The notes below the pieces were generated by a model that saw only the letters and a program-made list of their open reading frames with translations, did not search any database and was not told the origin of the DNA. Shown here piece by piece: positions 33,750 through 40,785 of a stretch of 64,000 bases of DNA. Made by a program: the position numbers and the translations under genes. Positions within the stretch are counted from its first letter, which is position 1. Every line of letters begins with the position of its first letter. The stretch is from the NCBI RefSeq assembly GCF_002260525.1, contig NZ_MRYI01000007.1, positions 62,001 through 126,000 of the forward strand. Reading direction: 5' to 3'. Source of the DNA: Hahella sp. CCB-MM4 (GTDB taxonomy: Bacteria; Pseudomonadota; Gammaproteobacteria; Pseudomonadales; Oleiphilaceae).

Positions 33750-34748
33750 ATGTCGCGAAATTTAATTCAACTGATCTCGCTTCTTGCGATGGTCTTCCTT
33801 CCCTTCACCGAAGCGGCTGCTTCTGAGCAGATTACACTGAAGTTTTCACATGTTGTGGCGGAAAATACGCCGAAAGGATTGATGGCCAATAAATTCAAGG
33901 AGCTGGTTGAATCGCGGCTTGGCGACAGAGTCAAAGTGGAGGTGTTCCCCAACAGCCAGCTGTTTAATGACGACATGGCCCTTGAGGCCCTGTTGCTGGG
34001 CGATATTCAATTCGCAGCGCCCACGCTGTCCAAGTTTTCCCACTATACCCGCAAGCTTCAGGTCTATGATCTTCCTTTCCTTTTCAGGGACATGGCGGCA
34101 GTCGAGCGTTTTCAGAAAAGTCCCACCGGCCAACAGTTACTGAAGTCGATGGAGCCTCTGGGATTGACGGGATTGGGCTATCTCCACAACGGATTGAAGC
34201 AGATCTCAGCTGACAGTCCGCTCAGGGTGCCGGCGGATGCCATGGGGAAGAAATTCAGAATCATGTCGTCAGACGTATTAAGGGCGCAGTTTGACGCACT
34301 GGATGCCATATCTATCAAGAAGCCTTTTTCCGAGGTGTTTACCCTGCTGCAAACCAAAGCTATCGATGGGCAGGAAAACAGCTGGTCGAATATTTACTCC
34401 AAAAAATTCCACGAAGTACAGCCCTTTATTACAGAGTCAAATCATGGGTTGGTGGACTATATGGTGGTCACATCAACGGAGTTCTGGAACGGACTCGATA
34501 ATGATCTGAGGGCTGGGCTCAAGCAGGCCATGGAGGATGCGATAACCTACGGAAATCAGATGGCGGAGCAGAAGTCCGTTCATGACAGACAGGCGATCAT
34601 CGATTCTGAAAGATCTGAAGTTCTGCAGCTTAGCGATCGGGAAAGAGATCAGTGGGTCAATGTGATGGAACCTGTCTGGCACAAATTTGAGAGTGATATC
34701 GGTAAGTCTGTCATTGAAGCCGCTCTAGCATCAAACAACACCCCCTGA
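33750..34748 (+). CDS. TRAP transporter substrate-binding protein (DctP family)
   Basis: A 332-residue periplasmic binding protein with an N-terminal signal peptide (NLIQLISLLAMVFLPFTEAAA, cleavage likely before SEQ). ITLKFSHVVAENTPKGLMANKFKELVE, LPFLFRDMAAVERF, KKFRIMSSDVLRAQFDALDA and TKAIDGQENSWSNIYSKKF are DctP-family sequence; the Arg of KFRIMSS is the usual carboxylate anchor. It would bind a C4-C5 carboxylate. No DctQ or DctM membrane gene is adjacent, so it must share a permease encoded elsewhere. ATG 33750 follows AGAGGTG; GTG 33741 is in frame but less likely. Confidence 0.92.
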   Translation: MSRNLIQLISLLAMVFLPFTEAAASEQITLKFSHVVAENTPKGLMANKFKELVESRLGDRVKVEVFPNSQLFNDDMALEALLLGDIQFAAPTLSKFSHYTRKLQVYDLPFLFRDMAAVERFQKSPTGQQLLKSMEPLGLTGLGYLHNGLKQISADSPLRVPADAMGKKFRIMSSDVLRAQFDALDAISIKKPFSEVFTLLQTKAIDGQENSWSNIYSKKFHEVQPFITESNHGLVDYMVVTSTEFWNGLDNDLRAGLKQAMEDAITYGNQMAEQKSVHDRQAIIDSERSEVLQLSDRERDQWVNVMEPVWHKFESDIGKSVIEAALASNNTP

Positions 34749-34787
34749 ACCGTAACGACTGAGTTTAATCCTTCGGAGAGCTCCATC

Positions 34788-35648
34788 ATGGAATCACAAT
34801 ACATCAGTGCAAAAAGCTATTTGTTTGTTCCGGCCAATCGGCAGGACTTTATTCGAAAAGCCGTAAATGTGGCAGCGGACGTCATCATTATTGATCTGGA
34901 AGACAGTGTTCCCATGGCTGCCAAGGCAGAAGCCCGTGGAGGGATACTCGAAACTGCACAGAGGTTGTTCTCTGAAGGTAAACGTGTCGCGGTGAGGGTG
35001 AATAATGATCTTGGCAATCTGGCGGCAGACCTTCAGTCTCTGCCGCTATCGATCCTGCACAGTATTCTGCTGCCCAAAGCCCAGAACGCGGGGATCATTC
35101 AGATGATCGACCAATATCTGGTGGATCTTGAGCTCCAGCAATCCTGGGGGATAGGAAGCACCTCATTGATTCCGATGATTGAAAGCTGCACCGGTGTGTT
35201 GAACTTGCGCTCAATTGCGAAGTCCTCCCCCCGAGTCAGGGCGTTAGCGCTGGGTTCTGAGGACCTGGCTGCGGATCTGGGTGTACCAGCCGTGCCGGAA
35301 AGTTTGCTGGCCACCTGCCAACACATGGCGCTTGTCGCGGGTGAAGCTCGCTTGGATGCTCTGGGTTTTCCCGGATCGATTGGAGAATTCAATGATCTCG
35401 ACCAACTAGGCCGGAACCTGATGCAGGCCAAGTCCCTGGGATTTGGCGGGGCTCTGTGTATTCATCCCACTCAGGTTCCTATTGTTAATCAGGCCTTCGC
35501 CTATCCATTGGAACAACAGGTATGGGCACGGCGGGTGATCGATGCGATGGCTGTTGCGCAAAGTCACGGGCAGGGTACGGCCAAGCTTGACGGACGCATG
35601 TTGGATGCGCCGGTGGTTGCACTAGCCAATCGTATACTTGGCCAATAA
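34788..35648 (+). CDS. CitE-like CoA-ester lyase ((S)-citramalyl-CoA lyase candidate)
   Basis: A 286-residue HpcH/HpaI-CitE family TIM-barrel lyase. SYLFVPANRQDFIRKAVNVAADVIIIDLEDSV contains the Mg-binding Asp-Glu pair region, VAVRVNNDL the substrate Arg, and ALCIHPTQVPIVNQAF the C-terminal signature. With a class III CoA-transferase and a MaoC/HTD2 hydratase nearby, the best guess is cleavage of citramalyl-CoA to acetyl-CoA and pyruvate, the last step of itaconate degradation (Ccl/RipC). L-malyl-CoA or beta-methylmalyl-CoA lyase activity is the alternative. It is 39 bp after the binding-protein gene. Confidence 0.85.
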   Translation: MESQYISAKSYLFVPANRQDFIRKAVNVAADVIIIDLEDSVPMAAKAEARGGILETAQRLFSEGKRVAVRVNNDLGNLAADLQSLPLSILHSILLPKAQNAGIIQMIDQYLVDLELQQSWGIGSTSLIPMIESCTGVLNLRSIAKSSPRVRALALGSEDLAADLGVPAVPESLLATCQHMALVAGEARLDALGFPGSIGEFNDLDQLGRNLMQAKSLGFGGALCIHPTQVPIVNQAFAYPLEQQVWARRVIDAMAVAQSHGQGTAKLDGRMLDAPVVALANRILGQ

Positions 35649-35655
35649 GGAAAAT

Positions 35656-36054
35656 ATGATGATTGTGACGCATTTGGATCACTTGGTCCTGACGGTGAAG
35701 GACATCGAGAACACCTGTGATTTTTATTCCAGGATTCTTGGAATGGAGGTTGTGACCTTCGGTGATAATCGGAGAGCACTGCGTTTTGGTGAGCAGAAGA
35801 TCAACCTTCATAGCAGCCAATCCCCTTTGCGGCCTCATGCCCGGGTACCGATGTCCGGCTCCGCGGACCTCTGTTTTATCAGTACAACACCTGTGGAAGA
35901 CCTGAAGTTATTCATAGAGCAGCAGGGGGTGATTATCGAGGAAGGCCCGGTTCCCAGGACGGGGGCCACCGGTGCGATCAGATCGATTTACTTTCGCGAT
36001 CCTGACGGCAATCTGATTGAAGTGTCGAACTATGTGGATGCTGCTATAGGCTAG
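35656..36054 (+). CDS. VOC-family glyoxalase/dioxygenase-like protein
   Basis: A 132-residue vicinal-oxygen-chelate protein. THLDHLVLTVKDIENTCDFYSRILGMEVV is the N-terminal beta-alpha-beta-beta-beta unit, and IRSIYFRDPDGNLIEVSNYV the C-terminal one. His in LDHLVL and Glu in NLIEVS are in metal-ligand positions. The substrate is unknown; related proteins sit with C5-dicarboxylate genes. The ATG at 35656 has AAGGAAAAT upstream and lies 7 bp after the lyase stop; an upstream TTG overlaps the lyase. Confidence 0.85.
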   Translation: MMIVTHLDHLVLTVKDIENTCDFYSRILGMEVVTFGDNRRALRFGEQKINLHSSQSPLRPHARVPMSGSADLCFISTTPVEDLKLFIEQQGVIIEEGPVPRTGATGAIRSIYFRDPDGNLIEVSNYVDAAIG

Positions 36055-36096
36055 TCCACCGTTGCAGGTACTGAAGGTGATGGCGGTTTCAGGAAA

Positions 36097-36136
36097 GCCT
36101 GCCACAGGGGTGCCTGCCACAGGAATGCCTGCCACA
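36097..36136. repeat. 15-bp tandem repeat downstream of the VOC gene
   Basis: gcctgccacaggggt begins at 36097 and recurs at 36112 and 36127 (2.7 copies). It precedes an A/T-rich stretch and the terminator hairpin at 36178. Confidence 0.85.
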
Positions 36137-36177
36137 AAAAAGCTTTTTCTTCTTCTGACTGACGACTCTCGTCATTT

Positions 36178-36225
36178 GGTGCCTATGCCATGACCCCTAT
36201 GGCTGTCAGGCACCTCTTTTTCTTT
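36178..36225 (+). terminator. Intrinsic terminator after the VOC gene
   Basis: GGTGCCT and AGGCACC arms with an inner GCCAT/ATGGC stem, followed by TCTTTTTCTTTCT. It ends the TRAP-lyase-VOC transcription unit, so the CoA-transferase/hydratase pair needs its own promoter. Confidence 0.8.
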
Positions 36226-36398
36226 CTGTTTCCCGCTCCAAGCTCTTTGATTTTCTGCTCTAAGCCTGCTGATTTTTCGATACAGACCTTCGGTTGTTTT
36301 TTGCAAATTCACTTTGCTATGTGAATTTTTGGTTGAAAATATCAGTTTAGAAATACTAATTCGACAGCGTCATTTTTTATCGTTTGCGGTGACTTTGA

Positions 36399-36419
36399 TA
36401 AAGATTAATTATTCTCAAA
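36399..36419. promoter_or_regulatory. Shared promoter element, copy 2 (upstream of the CoA-transferase)
   Basis: TAAAGATTAATTATTCTC followed by AAA, with CGTTTG 18 bp upstream: the same 21-bp core, one mismatch, and the same upstream hexamer distance as at 33589-33609. This ties the two transcription units into one regulon. Confidence 0.7.
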
Positions 36420-36491
36420 CAGGTGTCGAGCAAATCAAAGCACCCTGTGTTGGGCCAAACCGCAAGTAGCAGGTATTAGCAAAAGCGAACC

Positions 36492-36548
36492 TGACAGGTC
36501 CAAGCAAAACTGGCAGGTCTAAGCAAAACTGGCAGGTCTAAGAAAAAA
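36492..36548. repeat. 19-bp tandem repeat in the CoA-transferase leader, three copies
   Basis: Units at 36492, 36511 and 36530, consensus tggcaggtctaagcaaaac. More decayed copies (gcaggtattagcaaaagc; actggtctcaac) flank them. Confidence 0.85.
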
Positions 36549-36615
36549 GTGACACTGGTCTCAACAAGAACGAAAACGGGTCTTAACAAAACATAAACAA
36601 AGGGTGGAGACGTAG

Positions 36616-37752
36616 ATGCCCAATAAAACATTCAACAAGCCCCTGCAAGGGCTATTAGTCGTATCCATAGAACAGGCGCTGGCGGCACCTCTGTGTACAA
36701 GTCGGTTGGCGGATGCAGGTGCGAGGGTGATCAAGATAGAAAGGGAAGAGGGGGACTTCGCCAGAGGGTATGACAGTGTGGTGAATGGTGAATCCTCATA
36801 CTTCGTATGGACAAACCGTGGTAAGGAATCGGTCGTGCTGGATCTGAAATCTGATCAGGGGTTGGCGACATTGAGAAAGCTGCTGGAGAGAGCCGATGTG
36901 TTTATTCATAACCTGGCACCCGGTGCGACAAAGCGATTGGGGGTTGATTCGGCAACTATACGCAAGGAGTTGCCGCGTCTGATTACCTGTGACATATCGG
37001 GCTACGGTGACGAAGGTGAGTATCGGGATATGAAAGCCTACGATCTCCTGATCCAATCGGAAAGCGGGCTGGTGTCAGTGAGTGGGGCTGCCGAAGGATA
37101 CGGAAGGATCGGTGTATCAATCTGCGATATCGGAGCCGGTATGAACGCGCTGATCGGTATCCAGCAAGCATTACTTAAACGGGATAGAACGGGGCAGGGC
37201 AGCTCGGTGAAGGTTTCTCTATTTGATGGTGCTGTCGACTGGATGTCGGTGCCGATACTGCATCAGAAATATGCAGGCAAAGGACCAGAAAGAGTGGGAT
37301 TGAAACATCCCTCCATCGCACCCTACGGGGAATTTATGAGCCAGGACGGTAAGGCGATTGTGCTGTCGATTCAGAATAACCGTGAGTGGGCGATATTTTG
37401 CGCAAATGTGTTGGAAGCGCCGGAATTGGCTCTCGATGAGCGCTTTGCCACCAACAATCAACGTGTGGAGCATCGGCAGGAACTGGATCGTTTGATTTCC
37501 GATCGATTCGCCCAAATCAAATCCAATGATCTTCGGGAACTCCTGAGAAGAAACGGCATTGCCTTCGGCTCCGTCAATTCGACAGCAGATCTGATGTCCC
37601 ATCCGCAGATTCGCTATACCACGGTGTCCACACCTTCCGGTCCCGCAGAAATTATTGCACCACCGGTGGTTTTTGCTGGAGAGCCGATTGACCTGGGTGC
37701 GGTTCCGGCGCTGGGAGAACATACGCAGCAGATTCTGGAAGAGTTTCAATAA
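36616..37752 (+). CDS. Class III CoA-transferase (CaiB/BaiF; itaconate CoA-transferase candidate)
   Basis: A 378-residue CaiB-family CoA-transferase. LVVSIEQALAAPLCTSRLADAGARVIKIE is the N-terminal signature; the catalytic Asp is in KAYDLLIQSESGL; GEFMSQDGKAIVLSIQN and DERFATNNQRVEHR are typical of the rest. With the hydratase overlapping its stop and the CitE-like lyase upstream, it best fits succinyl-CoA:itaconate (or mesaconate) CoA-transferase. RBS GGTGGAGACG precedes the ATG. Confidence 0.88.
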   Translation: MPNKTFNKPLQGLLVVSIEQALAAPLCTSRLADAGARVIKIEREEGDFARGYDSVVNGESSYFVWTNRGKESVVLDLKSDQGLATLRKLLERADVFIHNLAPGATKRLGVDSATIRKELPRLITCDISGYGDEGEYRDMKAYDLLIQSESGLVSVSGAAEGYGRIGVSICDIGAGMNALIGIQQALLKRDRTGQGSSVKVSLFDGAVDWMSVPILHQKYAGKGPERVGLKHPSIAPYGEFMSQDGKAIVLSIQNNREWAIFCANVLEAPELALDERFATNNQRVEHRQELDRLISDRFAQIKSNDLRELLRRNGIAFGSVNSTADLMSHPQIRYTTVSTPSGPAEIIAPPVVFAGEPIDLGAVPALGEHTQQILEEFQ

Positions 37753-37769
37753 TGAGGGGAGAAGGTTTG

Positions 37770-38609
37770 ATGAAAGCGCAAAATTATCTGGCTTGGGTGG
37801 GGCGAACAGAAGAGTCTGTTGACCAGATTTATCCTGAGCGGGTTAATGCTCTGGCAGCGACGTTGGATGTGGATATGCAACAGGAATCTCTTCCTCCGTT
37901 GTGGCATTGGATATTCTTTAATCCCGTTCACAGGCATAGCGAGCTGGCAGTTGACGGCCACGCCAAAAAGGGCGGTTTCCTGCCACCAATCGATCTTCCC
38001 CGCAGAATGTGGGCTGGAGGGAGGTTCAGATTTATTAGTCCGATATCTATTGGTGATCGGGTTAAGAGGACCTCAACGATACGTCAGGTTATAGAAAAAG
38101 AAGGGAAGACCGGGTCGTTGGCCTTTGTCACCGTGGAGCATGACATTACGTCTGAAAACGGAGGGCACTGGGTTGAAGAGCACGATATCGTGTACCGGGA
38201 GGCACCTGATGCTGCCTGGACGCCCCCTTCGTCACCGGTGCCGGATCAATCTCCTGCAGACTGGTCTGAGACGATAACACCCGACCCGGTTCTCCTGTTC
38301 CGTTATTCCGCGCTGACGTTCAACGGGCATCGGATTCACTATGACCGGGAATATTGTCAACAGCAGGAAGGCTATCCTGGATTGATCTTTCATGGGCCAT
38401 TAACAGCGACACTATTGATGGAGTCTTTGAGAAAGCATCATCCCGATCTCAGAGTGTCTCAGTTCAGGTTCCGGGCATTGAACCCGCTTTTTGATCATTT
38501 GACTTTCACTATTCATGGAAAGCTGGAAGGGCAACGAATATTGCTATGGGCCAAGGATTTCTATGGTCAGAGAGCAATGGATGCAGAGGCTCTGATCGAG
38601 TCGATATAA
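37770..38609 (+). CDS. MaoC/HTD2-like hydratase (itaconyl- or mesaconyl-CoA hydratase candidate)
   Basis: A 279-residue double-hotdog hydratase. An N-terminal FAS1-type hotdog carries FLPPIDLPRRMWAGGRFRF and IGDRVKRTSTIRQV, and the C-terminal half carries LLFRYSALTFNGHRIHYDREY, the hydratase-2 motif with the catalytic Asp/His pair. This two-part architecture is that of mesaconyl-C4-CoA hydratase and of the Ich/RipB enzymes, which hydrate itaconyl-CoA to citramalyl-CoA. An ATG at 37752 overlaps the CoA-transferase TAA; the ATG at 37770 has the better RBS (GGGGAGAAGG). Only the hotdog fold and context are certain. Confidence 0.8.
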   Translation: MKAQNYLAWVGRTEESVDQIYPERVNALAATLDVDMQQESLPPLWHWIFFNPVHRHSELAVDGHAKKGGFLPPIDLPRRMWAGGRFRFISPISIGDRVKRTSTIRQVIEKEGKTGSLAFVTVEHDITSENGGHWVEEHDIVYREAPDAAWTPPSSPVPDQSPADWSETITPDPVLLFRYSALTFNGHRIHYDREYCQQQEGYPGLIFHGPLTATLLMESLRKHHPDLRVSQFRFRALNPLFDHLTFTIHGKLEGQRILLWAKDFYGQRAMDAEALIESI

Positions 38610-38672
38610 CTGGACTAACCCCTAATTTTCCGAGTGGCGTTGGTTGACCCAATCGCCACTGGAGGCACTCAA

Positions 38673-39104
38673 ATGCAGCGACTGATTCTGGAAAAGAAAG
38701 CTCCCGAGGATATGTTGTCTTCATTGCTCAGGGAGATGATGGCGATAGCGGTGTTGGTAAAAATCGTTATTGGATGCCTTCAAGGTGAAACTTTCGGCAG
38801 GTACCAGGACATCAGGTATCAGGAAATAGTGCTGATGCTTTTTGGGTGGGGGTTATTAATCGCTCTGATGAAAGGGCATGCTCTTCTGGGAAGGGTGTCT
38901 ATGGCAGCGTGGCTTATCTATAACCTGATACTTATGGCAGGCGTATTCGTCTATGTCATGTGTCTATATGACATTTCAAATCCTATTGACCTGTCTGCAC
39001 TTCCTGTCTGGGTCGCATCCAGCATTCTGCTTGCAGGTGCCGTCATGGTGCCTATCCGACTATTGGAATCGCTGGTGCTCGGTTGTTCGTTTAAGAGATT
39101 ATAA
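38673..39104 (+). CDS. Small four-helix inner-membrane protein of unknown function
   Basis: A 143-residue protein with four hydrophobic segments (MMAIAVLVKIVIGCL, IVLMLFGWGLLIALM, WLIYNLILMAGVFVYVM, VASSILLAGAVMVPIRLL). The topology loosely recalls the PsiE family but I see no diagnostic motif. TGGAGG lies 7 bp before the ATG at 38673. It is separated from the hydratase by 63 bp and is followed by the AT-rich leader of the biosynthetic cluster. Confidence 0.65.
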   Translation: MQRLILEKKAPEDMLSSLLREMMAIAVLVKIVIGCLQGETFGRYQDIRYQEIVLMLFGWGLLIALMKGHALLGRVSMAAWLIYNLILMAGVFVYVMCLYDISNPIDLSALPVWVASSILLAGAVMVPIRLLESLVLGCSFKRL

Positions 39105-39954
39105 AACCGTGTTTCTCCTGGATTATTAGGCTCTACAGGCGACCCCGAAATCGGTTTTCAGAAAATTTTTGAGACCTGGTTTTTGGAGGTGCATTGAATA
39201 GAAAAGATCACTCATACAAGTATTAAATACGCAACCTTACCTAGCATTAAAAATCGATAATTGTTGTAGTGTTTCAGATTTGAAATATCGAGCCGGTAAT
39301 CAAAGGCGATAGGTAACACTGTGTAGATATCGGCCTGAGAGTGAGAACTTTCTCTATAGCTGATGAGAGATGTCACGTTCTGATTGATGGATATCCAAAT
39401 AGTCTAATCCAAAAATATCAATAGGTTATAAAACCTTTATGAATTGGTGCGTAAAACATGGAAACTGCACTATTCAGTTTTTAAAATATAGGAACAGATA
39501 ATCACGTACATATGGATTAGGCTATTTGATAATTTGTCAATTTCAACCTTTGAGTAAACCTAGGGTATTCCCTAGGTTTACTTACCCGTTTAACTCTCTA
39601 ACATAACGAAACGTTTTGAGGCGTTTGAATATGGAGGGTTCAATGTATCGAATGAGTTCAAAAATATAGCCGGTTATAGCGAGAGTTATTTGGCTGTCTT
39701 TGATTAACCAGATTGGATAAGTTGTAAATCAAAGAATATCCGCTCGAATATCTTCTCCTGAAATTGCGGCTCCTACATAAAACTATCAAGCATTGAATGG
39801 GTTCTTTCGGTAAAGGCTTGTCCTCGTTGACAATAAATCGAGCCTTTCCCAGGGGGACTTTTTGTCTGAAAAAAGCTGTCTTTTGTGATTGGGTCAATCA
39901 CTTTCAGCCTGCAACACAGTGTTGATGCTGCAAGTGTGACTAGGGAGGGAACAC
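39105..39954. promoter_or_regulatory. 850-bp AT-rich non-coding leader of the biosynthetic cluster
   Basis: No credible gene. Base composition is visibly more AT-rich than either flank. Contents: a perfect long inverted repeat at 39553-39582, a small AGGTT-ATAA-AACCT repeat near 39424-39437, and AT-rich tracts suitable for promoters between about 39410 and 39550. A minus-strand frame at 39658-39897 would need a TTG start and has no RBS. This is the likely regulatory region for the aldolase and megasynthase genes. Confidence 0.6.
39553..39582. promoter_or_regulatory. Perfect inverted repeat with 13-bp arms before the biosynthetic cluster
   Basis: AGTAAACCTAGGG and CCCTAGGTTTACT separated by TATT. 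No T-run follows (TACCCG), so an operator for a dimeric regulator is more likely than a terminator; as RNA it would form a very stable hairpin. Confidence 0.75.
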
Positions 39955-40785
39955 ATGGAAACCGGAATAATAAGACGCTGGCAAAGGTTTACCAATATTG
40001 CTCACGGCAATTCGTTAATTGTACCTCTGGATCATGGTTTTACCATGGGGCCTATAGAAGGTATCAGCAGTTTTAGTGAGGTGGATCACTGGCTTAGAAA
40101 TCCTGCGATAGACGGTGTTATTGTCCATAAAGGCCTGATGAAACACCTGGTTGTCAACAAAGTCATCAAGCACACCGCTGTGTGTCTTCATATCAACGGG
40201 ACAAGCACTTTGTCCTCTGATGTCAGCGAGAAGCCGCTTCTCCTAGATGCGGAGATGGCCGTCCGATACGGTGCCGATGCCATAAGTCTCGATCTGATTT
40301 TCTCCCCTGAAAATACTGCCAGGAATTTTGCCTTGCTCGGAACCATTGTCCGCCAGGCGAATCATTACGGCCTGCCGATTCTGGTCATGCTGAACCTGAA
40401 GGAAGGCACTTATGACCCTGCCAATCTTGTTAACCTGCAGCGGCAATACATAAGAAGTTTATGTGAGCTTGGGGTCACCACGGTCAAGCTGAAGCGGCCG
40501 GAAAGTACCGAACTGATGCATAACCTGCTGCGTGGCATCTGCCAGGACATCAATATCGTCTTTGCCGGTGGAGCTTACTGTAACGAACAGACCATCATAG
40601 ACATGACGGCGGCCGCCATCGATGCAGGCGCGAAAGGAATCTGCGTTGGTCGCAACATCTTTCAGCACCCGCGCCCGGAAGAGTTGTTGAGAAAACTGAA
40701 AAGCGCCTTATTCGGCAGCACAGCAAAACTTCAAATTTCTCAGAGGGAGCAAAACAATGAATTCTCAGGACAACCTGTTCTCTGA
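39955..40785 (+). CDS. GriI/ADH-synthase-like class I aldolase
   Basis: A 276-residue DeoC/LacD-type aldolase. LIVPLDHGFTMGPIEGI is the family hallmark; Lys178 or Lys180 in TTVKLKRPE is the expected Schiff-base lysine; INIVFAGGAYCNEQTIIDM and AGAKGICVGRNIFQH close the barrel. Relatives make 2-amino-3,7-dideoxyheptulosonate (archaeal aromatic synthesis) or, as GriI, the C7 precursor of 3-amino-4-hydroxybenzoate from aspartate semialdehyde and a C3 phosphate. At the head of an NRPS/PKS cluster the second role is likelier. The partner ring-closing enzyme (GriH-like) is not in the window. Its end overlaps the next gene by 29 bp. Confidence 0.85.
   Translation: METGIIRRWQRFTNIAHGNSLIVPLDHGFTMGPIEGISSFSEVDHWLRNPAIDGVIVHKGLMKHLVVNKVIKHTAVCLHINGTSTLSSDVSEKPLLLDAEMAVRYGADAISLDLIFSPENTARNFALLGTIVRQANHYGLPILVMLNLKEGTYDPANLVNLQRQYIRSLCELGVTTVKLKRPESTELMHNLLRGICQDINIVFAGGAYCNEQTIIDMTAAAIDAGAKGICVGRNIFQHPRPEELLRKLKSALFGSTAKLQISQREQNNEFSGQPVL

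Larger units (their letters stand above)
36226..36615. promoter_or_regulatory. Intergenic promoter region of the CoA-transferase gene
   Basis: About 390 bp without a gene. It holds an AT-rich segment (36290-36375), the shared element at 36399-36419 and the 19-bp repeat at 36492-36548, then a GGTGGAG RBS before the ATG at 36616. I see no further structure. Confidence 0.6.

Noticed and set aside
36492-36548. Possible CRISPR array (19-bp repeats)
   Set aside because: The units are directly adjacent without spacers; the other arrays in the window are the same kind of simple tandem repeat.
39553-39582. Rho-independent terminator for the upstream membrane-protein gene
   Set aside because: The repeat lies 450 bp downstream of that gene and has no T-run; kept as an operator candidate instead.
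39658-39897. 79-codon minus-strand frame in the AT-rich leader
   Set aside because: It needs a TTG start without RBS and has no recognisable features; treated as chance.
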